Shown in pieces: positions 9,745-19,103 of a stretch of DNA of 64,000 nucleotides. This DNA is from Pseudomonas alcaligenes. GTDB taxonomy: Bacteria > Pseudomonadota > Gammaproteobacteria > Pseudomonadales > Pseudomonadaceae. The position numbers and the translations under genes are program-made. Numbering within the stretch: the stretch's first letter is position 1; each line of letters opens with the position of its first letter. The stretch lies in contig NZ_CP154874.1 in assembly GCF_041729615.1 (NCBI RefSeq), positions 2,919,001 to 2,983,000 on the forward strand, given 5' to 3'. A model generated the notes under the pieces. That model made no database searches. It saw nothing but the letters and a program-made list of their open reading frames with translations, and had not been told where the DNA came from.

Positions 9745-10803
9745 CTAGCGGCCCTCGGGCTGCACGGCGTCGGCGGCCTGCTGCTGCAGCTGCCCGGCCA
9801 GCTCGGCCAGGCGCCGCTCCTGTTCGTCCAGCTGCTGTAGCACGCCGTTCTTCTCGTCCGCCGCCGGGGCGAGGGCGGTGGCCTGCTGCGCCAGTACCTG
9901 CAGCAGTCCGTACAGCTGCTCGGCGCCCGCCCGGGCCGCGGCCTGTTGCTCGGCGAGGCTCGCCAGCTGGGCGGCGATCTGCCGGCTGGCCTCCTCCTCG
10001 TCCTGCCGGTCACACCGGGCCAGTTGCCCGGCCTGCGTCGCCGTGTCTTGCAGGGCCTCGAGCATGCCGGCCAGCGTGCTGCGGATGGCCTGGGAGAAGT
10101 CGGTGGAGCGGCTGGAAAGGGCGCGTACCTCGTCGGCGACCACGGCGAATCCGCGCCCGCTGTCGCCAGCCCGCGCCGCCTCGATGGCGGCATTCAGGGC
10201 CAGCAGGTTGGTCTGCTTGGCGATGGCGTCCATGTCGTCGGTGGCGCGCAGGATGGTTTCGCCCTGCTGGGTGATGGCGAGCATCCGCTCGGCCAGCGCG
10301 CCGGCCTGCTCGCGGCTCTGGCGCAGGTCGGCGGTCAGGCCGGCAAGGGCCTGGCTTGCCTCTGCGTCATTGCTGCCTGCGGTGGCTGGCGGCAGATACT
10401 GCTGGGCGCCGTGGACCTGCTGTTCGAGCTGTTCGCGCAGGGCCTGCCGCTGCTGTTGCTGGGTGTCGGCCTGCACCGCCAGTTGCTGGCGCAGGCGGGC
10501 GAGCAGGGCGAGGCGCTGCTCGTGCTGGGCGGCGAGGTCGGCGGCCAGCGGGGCGATCCAGGCGGCCGGCGGGTTGGCGCTGCTGCGCGGTTGCATCAGC
10601 GCGCGCCAGTGGGTGGCGGTGGCCAGGGCGGGCAGCAGGCCGAGGCTCAGGCAGACACCGCAGAACAGGCAGATCCACAGCGGCAGGCCGCCCCAAGCGC
10701 CGAGGCCGACCAGCAGCCAGGGCGACACCTGCAGCGCCAGGGCGGTGGGGCTGAAGGCCCTGGGTGGTATGTCGTGGAGGTCGGAGAAGCGCGGGTTGTG
10801 CAT
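9745..10803 (-). CDS. Short methyl-accepting chemotaxis protein without periplasmic sensor (352 aa)
   Basis: Residues ~20-65 contain one or two hydrophobic segments ([14 protein letters not shown], then [18 protein letters not shown]). A long Gln/Ala-rich coiled coil follows, then the conserved receptor tip at about residues 190-225 ([20 protein letters not shown], then [15 protein letters not shown]). That tip binds CheA/CheW. There is no periplasmic ligand domain and no clear HAMP, so any signal would have to be cytosolic or membrane-derived, or come from a partner. The gene lies 51 bp after the HD-GYP gene in the same direction, suggesting co-transcription with a c-di-GMP phosphodiesterase. 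The ribosome site is weak. Confidence 0.85.
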   Translation of the reverse strand: MHNPRFSDLHDIPPRAFSPTALALQVSPWLLVGLGAWGGLPLWICLFCGVCLSLGLLPALATATHWRALMQPRSSANPPAAWIAPLAADLAAQHEQRLALLARLRQQLAVQADTQQQQRQALREQLEQQVHGAQQYLPPATAGSNDAEASQALAGLTADLRQSREQAGALAERMLAITQQGETILRATDDMDAIAKQTNLLALNAAIEAARAGDSGRGFAVVADEVRALSSRSTDFSQAIRSTLAGMLEALQDTATQAGQLARCDRQDEEEASRQIAAQLASLAEQQAAARAGAEQLYGLLQVLAQQATALAPAADEKNGVLQQLDEQERRLAELAGQLQQQAADAVQPEGR

Positions 10804-10854
10804 GGGCCGGTTCTACTTCGGGTGGGCGGCGGGCGTCCGCAGAGTCTAGGCGGA

Positions 10855-12111
10855 TTATTTTCCGCGCTGGCGCGGGTCGACGTAATAGGTCAGTTGCTGG
10901 CGCGGATTGAGGTATTCCAGGGCCTCCGCCGGCAGTTGCGCCGGGCGCAGGCTGCGGGCGATGGCCAGCCCGGGTTCCTGTTCCAGGTTGACGATCAGCG
11001 CCTCGGCCTTGGGGATGCTCGGCTCGTAGAGGATCAGCGTGGGCCGCAGCGGCAGGCTCGGGTGCATGGCCAGCACCAAGGCGTAGCGCTCGTCCTCCAG
11101 TTGCACCAGGCTGCCCGGCGGGTACACGCCCATGCCGCGGATGAAGGCTTTCAGCGCCACCTCGTCGAAGCGTTCGCGCTGCTGCTTGAACAGCAGCGCC
11201 AGGGCCTCGTGCGGGCTCAGGGCCGCGCGCGGGTCGGGCGGGTTGCACAGGTTGTCGAAGGCGTTGGCGATACTCACCACCCGGCTCAGGCGGCCGATGG
11301 CCGCCTCGCGCAGGCCCTTGGGGTAGCCGCTGCCGTCGCAGTACTCGTGGTGCTCCTGGATGATCCGCAGCACCTCGTCGTCGAGCATCAGCTCGTGGCC
11401 GCGGCGCACGCCGAAGTCCACGTGCAGCTGCAGCAGCTGCTGCTCGGGGCGGGTCAGCGGCTCGGTCTTGAGCAGTACCTTGCTCGGCACCTCCAGCTTG
11501 CCCATGTCGTGCAGCAGCGCGCCGAGGCCCAGGCTGTGGCAGGCCTCGCCGTCGTAGCCGAGCTGGCGGCCGAGCATCACCGACAGCACGGTGACGTTGA
11601 GCGGGTGGAAATAGGCGTCGTCGGCGGCCTTGCCGTTGATGCTGTGCAGCGCCGCGCCGTCCTCGCCGAGCAGTGCCTCGACCAGCTCGCGGACTATCTC
11701 GCCGGCCAGCTTGAGGGCGTCTTCCGGCTGGTTGCGCAGGGCCTGGTTGAGCGATTTCACCCGCTGGCTGGCCTGGACGAACGTGCGGTCGACCTCGGCC
11801 AGGCGCTTGCGCAGGGCGCCGAGCTTGGCGGCGCGGGCCTGGCGCGCCAGCTCCTCGGGGCTGGGCGGCGGCGACTCGGGGGCGGCGGGCTCCGTGTCTA
11901 GCGGTGCCAGGGGCAGCGGCGCGCAGTCGCTGCGCGCCGGCTCGTAGCGCAGCTGCTTGAGACCCAGCGCGCGCAGGGCCTGGAGTTGCGCGGCGTCCTT
12001 GATCTTGAAGCTGCTGAAGGCGAAGTTGTGCTCCCACCAGCTCAGGTCGAGGTGGACATACAGGCCCACGCACAGCTGGTCGGGCGTGATGTAGAGGGTG
12101 GCTGCGGGCAT
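10855..12111 (-). CDS. HD-GYP domain c-di-GMP phosphodiesterase with DUF3391 N-terminus (418 aa)
   Basis: HD-GYP enzymes hydrolyse cyclic di-GMP to GMP. The N-terminal ~130 residues (TPDQLCVGLYVHLDLSWWEH, FAFSSFKIKD) match the DUF3391 domain usually fused to HD-GYP. The catalytic domain carries LLHDMGKLEVP near residue 198 and HHEYCDGSGYP near 257-267, so both the HD metal ligands and the GYP motif are intact and activity is expected. It sits 35 bp after the padR-type gene and 51 bp before the chemoreceptor, all on the minus strand, so the three may form one transcript controlled by the PadR operators upstream. Confidence 0.92.
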   Translation of the reverse strand: MPAATLYITPDQLCVGLYVHLDLSWWEHNFAFSSFKIKDAAQLQALRALGLKQLRYEPARSDCAPLPLAPLDTEPAAPESPPPSPEELARQARAAKLGALRKRLAEVDRTFVQASQRVKSLNQALRNQPEDALKLAGEIVRELVEALLGEDGAALHSINGKAADDAYFHPLNVTVLSVMLGRQLGYDGEACHSLGLGALLHDMGKLEVPSKVLLKTEPLTRPEQQLLQLHVDFGVRRGHELMLDDEVLRIIQEHHEYCDGSGYPKGLREAAIGRLSRVVSIANAFDNLCNPPDPRAALSPHEALALLFKQQRERFDEVALKAFIRGMGVYPPGSLVQLEDERYALVLAMHPSLPLRPTLILYEPSIPKAEALIVNLEQEPGLAIARSLRPAQLPAEALEYLNPRQQLTYYVDPRQRGK

Positions 12112-12146
12112 GCCGGACTCGGGGCTGCTGGCTTATTGATGGCAGT

Positions 12147-12716
12147 CTAGCGTGGCGCCGGCCCGCCGGCGATGGCGCTTGCCGCACTGCCCAGCTCCGC
12201 TTCCACCTCGGCCGCCCAGGCCAGCCAGGACTGCTCGCCGAGGATGCCGCGGCGCAGGGTCAGGTAGGGCAGGCGCAGGGCCTGGCGCTGTTCGATGGGC
12301 AGGGCCTGGTAGTCGCGCTCGATGGCCAGCAGGCTGTCCAGGGTCTTGCGGTGCACGGCCACGTGCCGCTGCATTTCCTCGCGCAGGTTGGCGGTCGAGG
12401 TGTGCGCGCCGCCGAACAGCTTCACCAGCAGCGCGTCGTTGATCTTGTTCGGCTGCACCGGCTCGCCCAGCCAGCGCAGCAGCTCGGCGTGGCCGGCGGC
12501 GGTGAGGCGGTAGACCTTCTTGTCCGGGCGGGTCTCCTGGGCCTGCGCCTCGCAGTCCAGCCAGCCGGCCTCGTTGAGTTTCTTGAGTTCCTGATAGACC
12601 TGCTGGTGCTTGGCGTTCCAGAAGTAGCCGAGGCCCTCCTTGAAGCGCTTGAGCAGGTCGTAGCCGCTGCCGGGTTCGCTTTCCAGGAGGATGAGGATGG
12701 CGTGCTTGAGCGACAT
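12147..12716 (-). CDS. PadR-family transcriptional regulator (189 aa)
   Basis: The N-terminal winged helix (MSLKHAILILLESEPGSGYD, then FWNAKHQQVYQELKKL and LTAAGHAELLRWL) is typical of PadR repressors. The C-terminal half is a helical effector/dimer domain of the Vir subfamily (EEMQRHVAVHRKTLDSLLAI). The gene is divergent from a retinol-reductase-like oxidoreductase. The 118 bp between them hold two copies of ATGCAA-N4-TTGCAT, which fit the ATGC/GCAT half-sites known for PadR proteins, so autoregulation plus control of the divergent gene is likely. The inducer is unknown. Confidence 0.92.
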   Translation of the reverse strand: MSLKHAILILLESEPGSGYDLLKRFKEGLGYFWNAKHQQVYQELKKLNEAGWLDCEAQAQETRPDKKVYRLTAAGHAELLRWLGEPVQPNKINDALLVKLFGGAHTSTANLREEMQRHVAVHRKTLDSLLAIERDYQALPIEQRQALRLPYLTLRRGILGEQSWLAWAAEVEAELGSAASAIAGGPAPR

Positions 12717-12757
12717 GGACGAACTCGGCGAGGACGGTGCGCCGCAGTATACGGATT

Positions 12758-12773
12758 ATGCAAAGAGTTGCAT
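12758..12773. promoter_or_regulatory. PadR operator-like palindrome, copy 1
   Basis: The site is ATGCAA-AGAG-TTGCAT, a perfect 6-bp inverted repeat with a 4-nt spacer in the divergent padR/oxidoreductase region. The TTGCAT half could double as a poor -35 for the rightward gene (16 nt before TAGTAT at 12790). Confidence 0.65.
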
Positions 12774-12792
12774 GGTGGTGATCTACTGCTAG

Positions 12793-12810
12793 TATGCAAA
12801 AACTTGCATA
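12793..12810. promoter_or_regulatory. PadR operator-like palindrome, copy 2
   Basis: The site is TATGCAA-AAAC-TTGCATA, a perfect 7-bp inverted repeat with the same ATGCAA-N4-TTGCAT core as copy 1. The two centres are 36 bp apart. It lies 24 bp before the chosen start of the oxidoreductase, where a bound repressor would block initiation. Confidence 0.65.
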
Positions 12811-12834
12811 ACAACAATGACGCAGGAACCTTCC

Positions 12835-14490
<1,656 letters not shown>

Positions 14491-14504
14491 TGGGGCTGCG
14501 ACGG

Positions 14505-14696
14505 CTAGACCGTCACATCGATGCTGTTGCCCAGGTTGGGCGGATTGCTCGGCGTGCTGGCCGGCGTGGCGGCCTGCACCAGGCCGCTGGCGTTCGCGGC
14601 CTGCAGCTCCAGGGTCTTGCGCAGGAGCAGCAGCGAGGCGAGGGCGGAAGCCTGGGCCGCCGCCTGTGCGGAGATCTGGCTGGTGTTCAGTTCCAT
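14505..14696 (-). CDS. YjfB-like small putative motility protein (63 aa)
   Basis: This short gene has a good GGAG site 7 nt before its ATG and encodes MELNTSQISAQAAAQASALA..., with LLLLRKTLELQAANASGL and a C-terminal NPPNLGNSIDVTV. The pattern (short helical protein ending in xNxGxxIDVxV) matches the YjfB putative motility family (PF14070), known from Bacillus and scattered in Proteobacteria. It is soluble and Ala/Gln rich. It lies 32 bp after msrA in the same direction and ends 14 bp from the convergent oxidoreductase gene. Function is unknown; the motility link is only the family name. Confidence 0.75.
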   Translation of the reverse strand: MELNTSQISAQAAAQASALASLLLLRKTLELQAANASGLVQAATPASTPSNPPNLGNSIDVTV

Positions 14697-14728
14697 GGTG
14701 CTTCTCCCGGTTCGTCTCGCGGCGGCAC

Positions 14729-15376
14729 TCAGCCCGGCAGGCACACGCCGGTGCCGCCCAGGCCGCAGTAGCCGCCGGGGTTCTTGGCCAGGTATTGCTG
14801 GTGGTAGGCCTCGGCATAGTAGAACGGCGGGGCGTCGGCGATCTCGGTGGTGATGGCGCCGAAGCCGGCCTTCTCCAGTTCGGCCTGGAACTGCGCCAGG
14901 CTGGCTTCGGCAGCAGCGCGCTGGGCAGCGTCGAAGCAGTAGATGGCCGAGCGGTACTGGGTGCCGATGTCGTTGCCCTGGCGCATGCCCTGGGTCGGGT
15001 TGTGCGCTTCCCAGAAGACCTTCAGCAGCTGCTCGTAGGAGGTCAGCTGCGGGTCGAACACCACCAGCACCACCTCGGTATGCCCGGTCAGGCCGGAGCA
15101 GACTTCCTCGTAGGTCGGGTTCGGCGTATGGCCGCCGGCGTAGCCGACGGCGGTGCTCCACACGCCCGGCTGTTGCCAGAAACGCCGCTCGGCGCCCCAG
15201 AAGCAACCGAGGCCGAACACTGCCTGTTGCAGGCCGGCGGGGAAGGGGCCCTGCAGCGGGTTGCCGTTGACGTAGTGGGCGGCCGGGACTGCCAGGGGTT
15301 CGGCCCGGCCCGGCAGGGCCTGCTCGGCGCTGGGCAGTTCGAGCTTGTGGGCGAGGATTTGCGAACGCAGGACCAT
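14729..15376 (-). CDS. msrA: Peptide-methionine (S)-S-oxide reductase MsrA (215 aa)
   Basis: MsrA repairs S-form methionine sulfoxide in oxidised proteins. The catalytic [11 protein letters not shown] motif is at about residues 57-67, with [20 protein letters not shown] and [11 protein letters not shown] downstream. The C-terminal [18 protein letters not shown] carries the two resolving cysteines of the three-Cys mechanism. The ~50-residue N-terminal extension ([19 protein letters not shown]) is normal for gammaproteobacterial MsrA. The gene has its own upstream gap of 118 bp and is followed closely by the YjfB-like gene. Confidence 0.96.
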   Translation of the reverse strand: MVLRSQILAHKLELPSAEQALPGRAEPLAVPAAHYVNGNPLQGPFPAGLQQAVFGLGCFWGAERRFWQQPGVWSTAVGYAGGHTPNPTYEEVCSGLTGHTEVVLVVFDPQLTSYEQLLKVFWEAHNPTQGMRQGNDIGTQYRSAIYCFDAAQRAAAEASLAQFQAELEKAGFGAITTEIADAPPFYYAEAYHQQYLAKNPGGYCGLGGTGVCLPG

Positions 15377-15494
15377 GATCTGTTCCCCGTGATGGCGGTG
15401 AGGGCGGGGGATAGCTTACCCCGACATGGGGGGTAGACGGCGGGGGCGGAGAAAAATTACAGCACCCGCTCGGGTGAACGGGCGAGGGGAGAAC

Positions 15495-18188
15495 TCAGGC
15501 GCCGCGGCAGGGGTAGCGGCGCAGGCTGTGCACCAGCTCGCGGCCAGGGATCGGCCGGTCGAACAGGTAACCCTGGCCGACGTCGCACTGCTGGCGACGG
15601 AGGAAACCGAGCTGGGCGGCGGTCTCGATGCCCTCGGCGACCACCTTGAGCTTGAGGTTGTGGGCCATGGCGATCACCGCCGAGGTGATCTCCATGTCGT
15701 CCTGATTCTCCGGGATGTCCTTGATGAAGCTGCGGTCGATCTTGATCACGTCGATGGGGAACTTCTTCAGGTAGCTCAGCGAGGAGTAGCCGGTGCCGAA
15801 GTCGTCCATCGCCAGGGTCAGGCCCAGGGCCTTGAGGCGTGCCACCTGCTGGCGGGTGTCGTCGTTGCCTTCCAGCAGCAGGCTCTCGGTCAGCTCCACT
15901 TCCAGCAGGTGGGCCGGCAGCTGCTCCTCGGCGAGGATGGTGGCGATCGAGCCGACCAGGTCGGGGTCGGTGAACTGCTTGGCCGACAGGTTGATCGCCA
16001 CCTGCACCTGGCCCATGCCCAGCGCGGCCAGTTCCAGGCTGGCGCGGCAGGCCTGGCGTACCACCCACTTGCCGATGGGGATGATCAGGCCGGTCTCCTC
16101 GGCCACGCTGATGAACTGCTCCGGGCTGATCATGCCCTTCTCCGGGTGCTGCCAGCGCAGCAGGGCCTCCAGGCCGACCAGTTGGCCGCTCTTCAGGCAC
16201 AGCTTGGGCTGGTAGTAGACCTCCAGCTCGTTCTGGGTCAGGGCGCGGCGCAGGTTGTTCTCGACGAACAGCTTGTAGTTGGCCTCGGCGTTGAGCGCCT
16301 CGGTGAACATCTGCACCTGGTGCTTGCCGTTGGCCTTGGCCTTGTGCAGGGCCAGGCCGGCGTGCTTCATCAGCAGGTGCGGATCGTCGCCGTGGGCCGG
16401 CGCGCAGGCCAGGCCGACCGAGCCGCTGACACTAATCAGCTGGTTGTCGACGAACAGCGGCTTGTCCAGGGTGCCGAGCAGCTCCTGGGCGCGTTGCAGG
16501 CTGCTCTCCGGCTCGGCGCCATCGAGCAGCACGGCGAACTCGTTGCCGGCGAAGCGCGCCAGGCTGGTGTTCTGCCCGAGGCTGTTGCGCAGGCGCCGGG
16601 CCAGGTTGGCCAGCAGCTTGTCGCCGGTCTGGTGGCCGAGGCTGTCGTTGATCCGCTTGAAGTTGTCGATGTCCACCAGCAGCAGGCTGAAGGCCTGGCC
16701 GTCGCGGCGGGCGAAGCGCTCCTCCAGGCAGCGGATGAAGTAGGGGCGGTTGCCCAGGCCGGTGAGGTTGTCACTGTAGGCCAGGCGCTCGATGCGCTGC
16801 TGGGCCAGCTTGCTCTGGGTGATGTCTTCGTAGATGCCGATGTAGTGGGTCAGCTCGCCGTCGTCGTTGTACACCTTGGAGATCGACAGCTGGCCCCAGT
16901 AGGGCTCCAGGTTCTTGCGCCGGCTGCGCAGCTCGCCCTGCCAGCTGCTGCGCTCGGCCAGCCCGGCCTGGGCGTCGAACAGCAGGTCGCCGAGGTTCTC
17001 CAGCGCCGGCAGCTGGGAGATGCGCCGGCCCTGCACTTCCTCGGCGCCGTACTGGGTGATGGCGGTGAAGCTGGGGTTGACGTACTGCACCAGGCCGTCG
17101 CGGTCGAACAGCAGGAAGGCGCTGGCGCTCTGCTCGACGGCGCGCTGGAACAGGAACAGAGCGCTGGTGGCGTCGCGCCGCTGCTGGTTGCTCATGACCT
17201 GGGCGAACTGGTCGGCCAGTTCACCGGCGAAGGCGATCTCGTCGGCCTGCCAGGTGCGCGGCGGGCCGATGTGCTCCAGGCACAGCACGCCGACCACCTC
17301 GCCGCCGAGGCGGATGCTGGCGTCGAGTATGGCACCGATGCCCAGTGGCTTGAGGTAGCTGCGCGCCAGCTCGCTGGTGCGCGAGTCGCGCTGGGCGTTG
17401 TGCGCATCGATGGCGCGGCCGCTGTGCAGGGCATCGAGGTAGCGCGGGAACTGGCGCGCATCGATGGGCGCCGGCAGCTCGTGGCGCTCGATGTCGCGGC
17501 GGTACAGGGCCACCGGCTCCAGGCGCTCGTCGCGCAGGTGCCAGATGCTGGCACGGGCGACCCCGTAGGTTTCGCAGGCGGCCTGGGTGATCAGCTCGGC
17601 GGCCTCGCGCAGCGGGTCGAGGGCGTTGTAGCGATGCCGGGCCAGGCGCACGATCAGGCTCTGCTGGGCGCGCGAGCGGATCAGGTGCTGCAGGTGCTCT
17701 TCCTGGGCGTGCTGGTACAGCTCCAGGGAGGTCTTGAGCTTGTGGTTCTGCTCCTCCAGCGCCTGCAGGCGCTCCTCGGCCAGGGCCTGCTCGGACTCGG
17801 TGCAGACCAGCAGGTAGCCGCGCAGCAGCTGGCGGCCGCGCTGCTGGAAGGGTTCGCCGATCTCCAGCAGGTGCAGGGCGCCATTGGGCGTGTGCAGGCG
17901 GTAGCGCACCGAGTAGTGCGCCGCGCTCAGCAGCTGCAGCTGGATCTCGTCGTGCAGGCGGTAGCGCGCCTCGGGTTCCATCAGGCTGGCGTAGGGCGAG
18001 TCGAGCAGGGCGCAGAGCTCGCCGGCGCTGACGCCGAGCTGGCGCTCGCAGGCCGGGTCGAGGAACAGCAGGGTCCAGCTGGGTTCGTTGATGCGTTCGA
18101 AGCGCAACATGCCCAGGCGTGACGGCACCGGCAACTGCGTCACAACCTCGGCCGCCGAACGGCTGGCGGCATCGGGATGGCTTTTCAT
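15495..18188 (-). CDS. PAS/GAF/GGDEF-EAL protein, probable c-di-GMP phosphodiesterase (897 aa)
   Basis: The order is an N-terminal PAS-like domain (~20-140), a coiled coil, a GAF domain (~170-320, QAACETYGVARASIWHLRDE), a second PAS with PAC (~340-450, SASAFLLFDRDGLVQYVNPS), GGDEF (~460-620) and EAL (~640-890). The cyclase signature is degenerate (AGNEF near residue 548 instead of GGDEF), so synthesis is not expected. The EAL motif is intact (GLEALLRW near 671), as are DDFGTGYSSLSYLKKFPIDV and KIDRSFIKDI, so c-di-GMP hydrolysis is likely, possibly with GTP binding at the dead GGDEF site. No membrane segment is seen. The gene is divergent from a small secreted protein. Confidence 0.92.
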   Translation of the reverse strand: MKSHPDAASRSAAEVVTQLPVPSRLGMLRFERINEPSWTLLFLDPACERQLGVSAGELCALLDSPYASLMEPEARYRLHDEIQLQLLSAAHYSVRYRLHTPNGALHLLEIGEPFQQRGRQLLRGYLLVCTESEQALAEERLQALEEQNHKLKTSLELYQHAQEEHLQHLIRSRAQQSLIVRLARHRYNALDPLREAAELITQAACETYGVARASIWHLRDERLEPVALYRRDIERHELPAPIDARQFPRYLDALHSGRAIDAHNAQRDSRTSELARSYLKPLGIGAILDASIRLGGEVVGVLCLEHIGPPRTWQADEIAFAGELADQFAQVMSNQQRRDATSALFLFQRAVEQSASAFLLFDRDGLVQYVNPSFTAITQYGAEEVQGRRISQLPALENLGDLLFDAQAGLAERSSWQGELRSRRKNLEPYWGQLSISKVYNDDGELTHYIGIYEDITQSKLAQQRIERLAYSDNLTGLGNRPYFIRCLEERFARRDGQAFSLLLVDIDNFKRINDSLGHQTGDKLLANLARRLRNSLGQNTSLARFAGNEFAVLLDGAEPESSLQRAQELLGTLDKPLFVDNQLISVSGSVGLACAPAHGDDPHLLMKHAGLALHKAKANGKHQVQMFTEALNAEANYKLFVENNLRRALTQNELEVYYQPKLCLKSGQLVGLEALLRWQHPEKGMISPEQFISVAEETGLIIPIGKWVVRQACRASLELAALGMGQVQVAINLSAKQFTDPDLVGSIATILAEEQLPAHLLEVELTESLLLEGNDDTRQQVARLKALGLTLAMDDFGTGYSSLSYLKKFPIDVIKIDRSFIKDIPENQDDMEITSAVIAMAHNLKLKVVAEGIETAAQLGFLRRQQCDVGQGYLFDRPIPGRELVHSLRRYPCRGA

Positions 18189-18266
18189 CGAACGACTGGC
18201 TTCCAGTATGCTGCCTGGGGCAGGCTAGGGTCTGTCACATCTACCAACGTCGAGCAAGGGTGCATC

Positions 18267-18797
18267 ATGCGGCTGGGACTGACAAGAAGACTGAGCGGGT
18301 TGCTGTTGTTGCTGAGCCTGGGCAGCGCCGCCCCGGCGCAGGCCAGCGAAGCCCAGCTGAGCGGAGAGGAGCAGGCACGCTACCTGGCCGACCTCAAGCG
18401 GCTGTATCTGACCAAGGACGAGCGCAAGGCGCTGCTGGCGCACAGCAACGCGCTGCTCGACACCTACGCCCTGCGTGCCGGCTACCAGCTGGGCAAGGCC
18501 CCGGCGCAGCGCAGCGACCTGCGCTACCAGCTGAGCATCGCCGGCCCTGGCGAGCTGCTGGTGCGCCAGGAAACCCGCGCGGAGCACGCCAACAGCCTGG
18601 CGGTGAGCAATCGGCGCCTGTCGGTGTTCGGCCTCGATCCGTACATCCACTACGACTGCCCGGTCGGCGGCATCACCTGCGTGCTGAGCAGCCCGGCCGA
18701 CGGCAGCCCGTGGATCACCGTGCTGCGCGACCACCAGGGCGCCGAGGACCTGGCCAAGGCGATCAGCTTCCTGATTCGCAATCTGCAGAAGAACTGA
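18267..18797 (+). CDS. Small secreted protein of unknown function (176 aa)
   Basis: The start ATG at 18267 follows AAGGG and begins a clear signal peptide: MRLGLTRRLSGLLLLLSLGS then AAPAQA-SEAQ, with likely cleavage after AQA. The mature protein is about 150 residues with a charged helical N-terminus (YLADLKRLYLTKDERKALLA). Two cysteines follow in YDCPVGGITCVL, which could form a disulfide in the periplasm. It ends in an amphipathic helix. I do not recognise the family. Its 3' end overlaps the convergent 67-residue gene by 35 bp. It is divergent from the GGDEF-EAL gene, with only 78 bp between. Confidence 0.8.
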   Translation: MRLGLTRRLSGLLLLLSLGSAAPAQASEAQLSGEEQARYLADLKRLYLTKDERKALLAHSNALLDTYALRAGYQLGKAPAQRSDLRYQLSIAGPGELLVRQETRAEHANSLAVSNRRLSVFGLDPYIHYDCPVGGITCVLSSPADGSPWITVLRDHQGAEDLAKAISFLIRNLQKN

Positions 18798-18966
18798 GCG
18801 GCCTGCCGCAGCGCAGCGGCAACAGGCCGCGGCGGTGGTCGTTCAGGGCGGCCTCCTGAGCCAGGCGCAGCGCCTCTTCCTCGCTGCTGCAGGCGATGAA
18901 GTACTGGTTGAGGTAGAGCCGCCACTGCGGCTGCTCGGCTGTCGGTGCGACGACGCGGATCTGCAT
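18763..18966 (-). CDS. Small conserved-looking protein of unknown function (67 aa)
   Basis: ATG at 18966 is preceded by GGAGG at ideal spacing (8 nt), which is the main reason to believe this gene. A GTG 24 bp upstream is less likely. The product MQIRVVAPTAEQPQWRLYLN continues with QYFIACSSEEEALRLAQEAA, a strand-strand-helix pattern like a tiny DUF with an exposed Cys. It carries no signal peptide. The 3' end overlaps the convergent secreted-protein gene by 35 bp. The function is unknown. Confidence 0.6.
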   Translation of the reverse strand: MQIRVVAPTAEQPQWRLYLNQYFIACSSEEEALRLAQEAALNDHRRGLLPLRCGRPLSSSADCESGS

Positions 18967-19033
18967 GACCTGGCCTCCGGTAACCTGCACAGGCTAGCAC
19001 TTGGCCATTATCGTCGCGTGTCACTGCCCGCAT

Positions 19034-19059
19034 AAAAAAGCCCCGCCAGGTGGCGGGGC
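19034..19059 (-). terminator. Rho-independent terminator after aceF
   Basis: On the minus strand GCCCCGCC-ACCT-GGCGGGGC is followed directly by TTTTTT, a textbook terminator. It begins 45 bp beyond the aceF stop and should end the aceEF transcript. Confidence 0.9.
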
Positions 19060-19103
19060 CGAAGGGGAGAGGCGTCGATGCCTCCAAAGCACAGCTTGGT
19101 TCG

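Noticed and set aside
15463..15490. Hairpin-like sequence resembling the CTCGCCC/GGGCGAGGG repeat of the T6SS cassette
   Set aside because: Only the right half matches. The left half pairs poorly, so I do not count it as a third copy.
15426..18122. Very long plus-strand open frame (about 898 codons) opposite the GGDEF-EAL gene
   Set aside because: It is antisense to a protein with unmistakable PAS, GAF, GGDEF and EAL motifs. Its own product is low-complexity Val/Leu/Gln/Ala, typical of GC-rich shadow frames.
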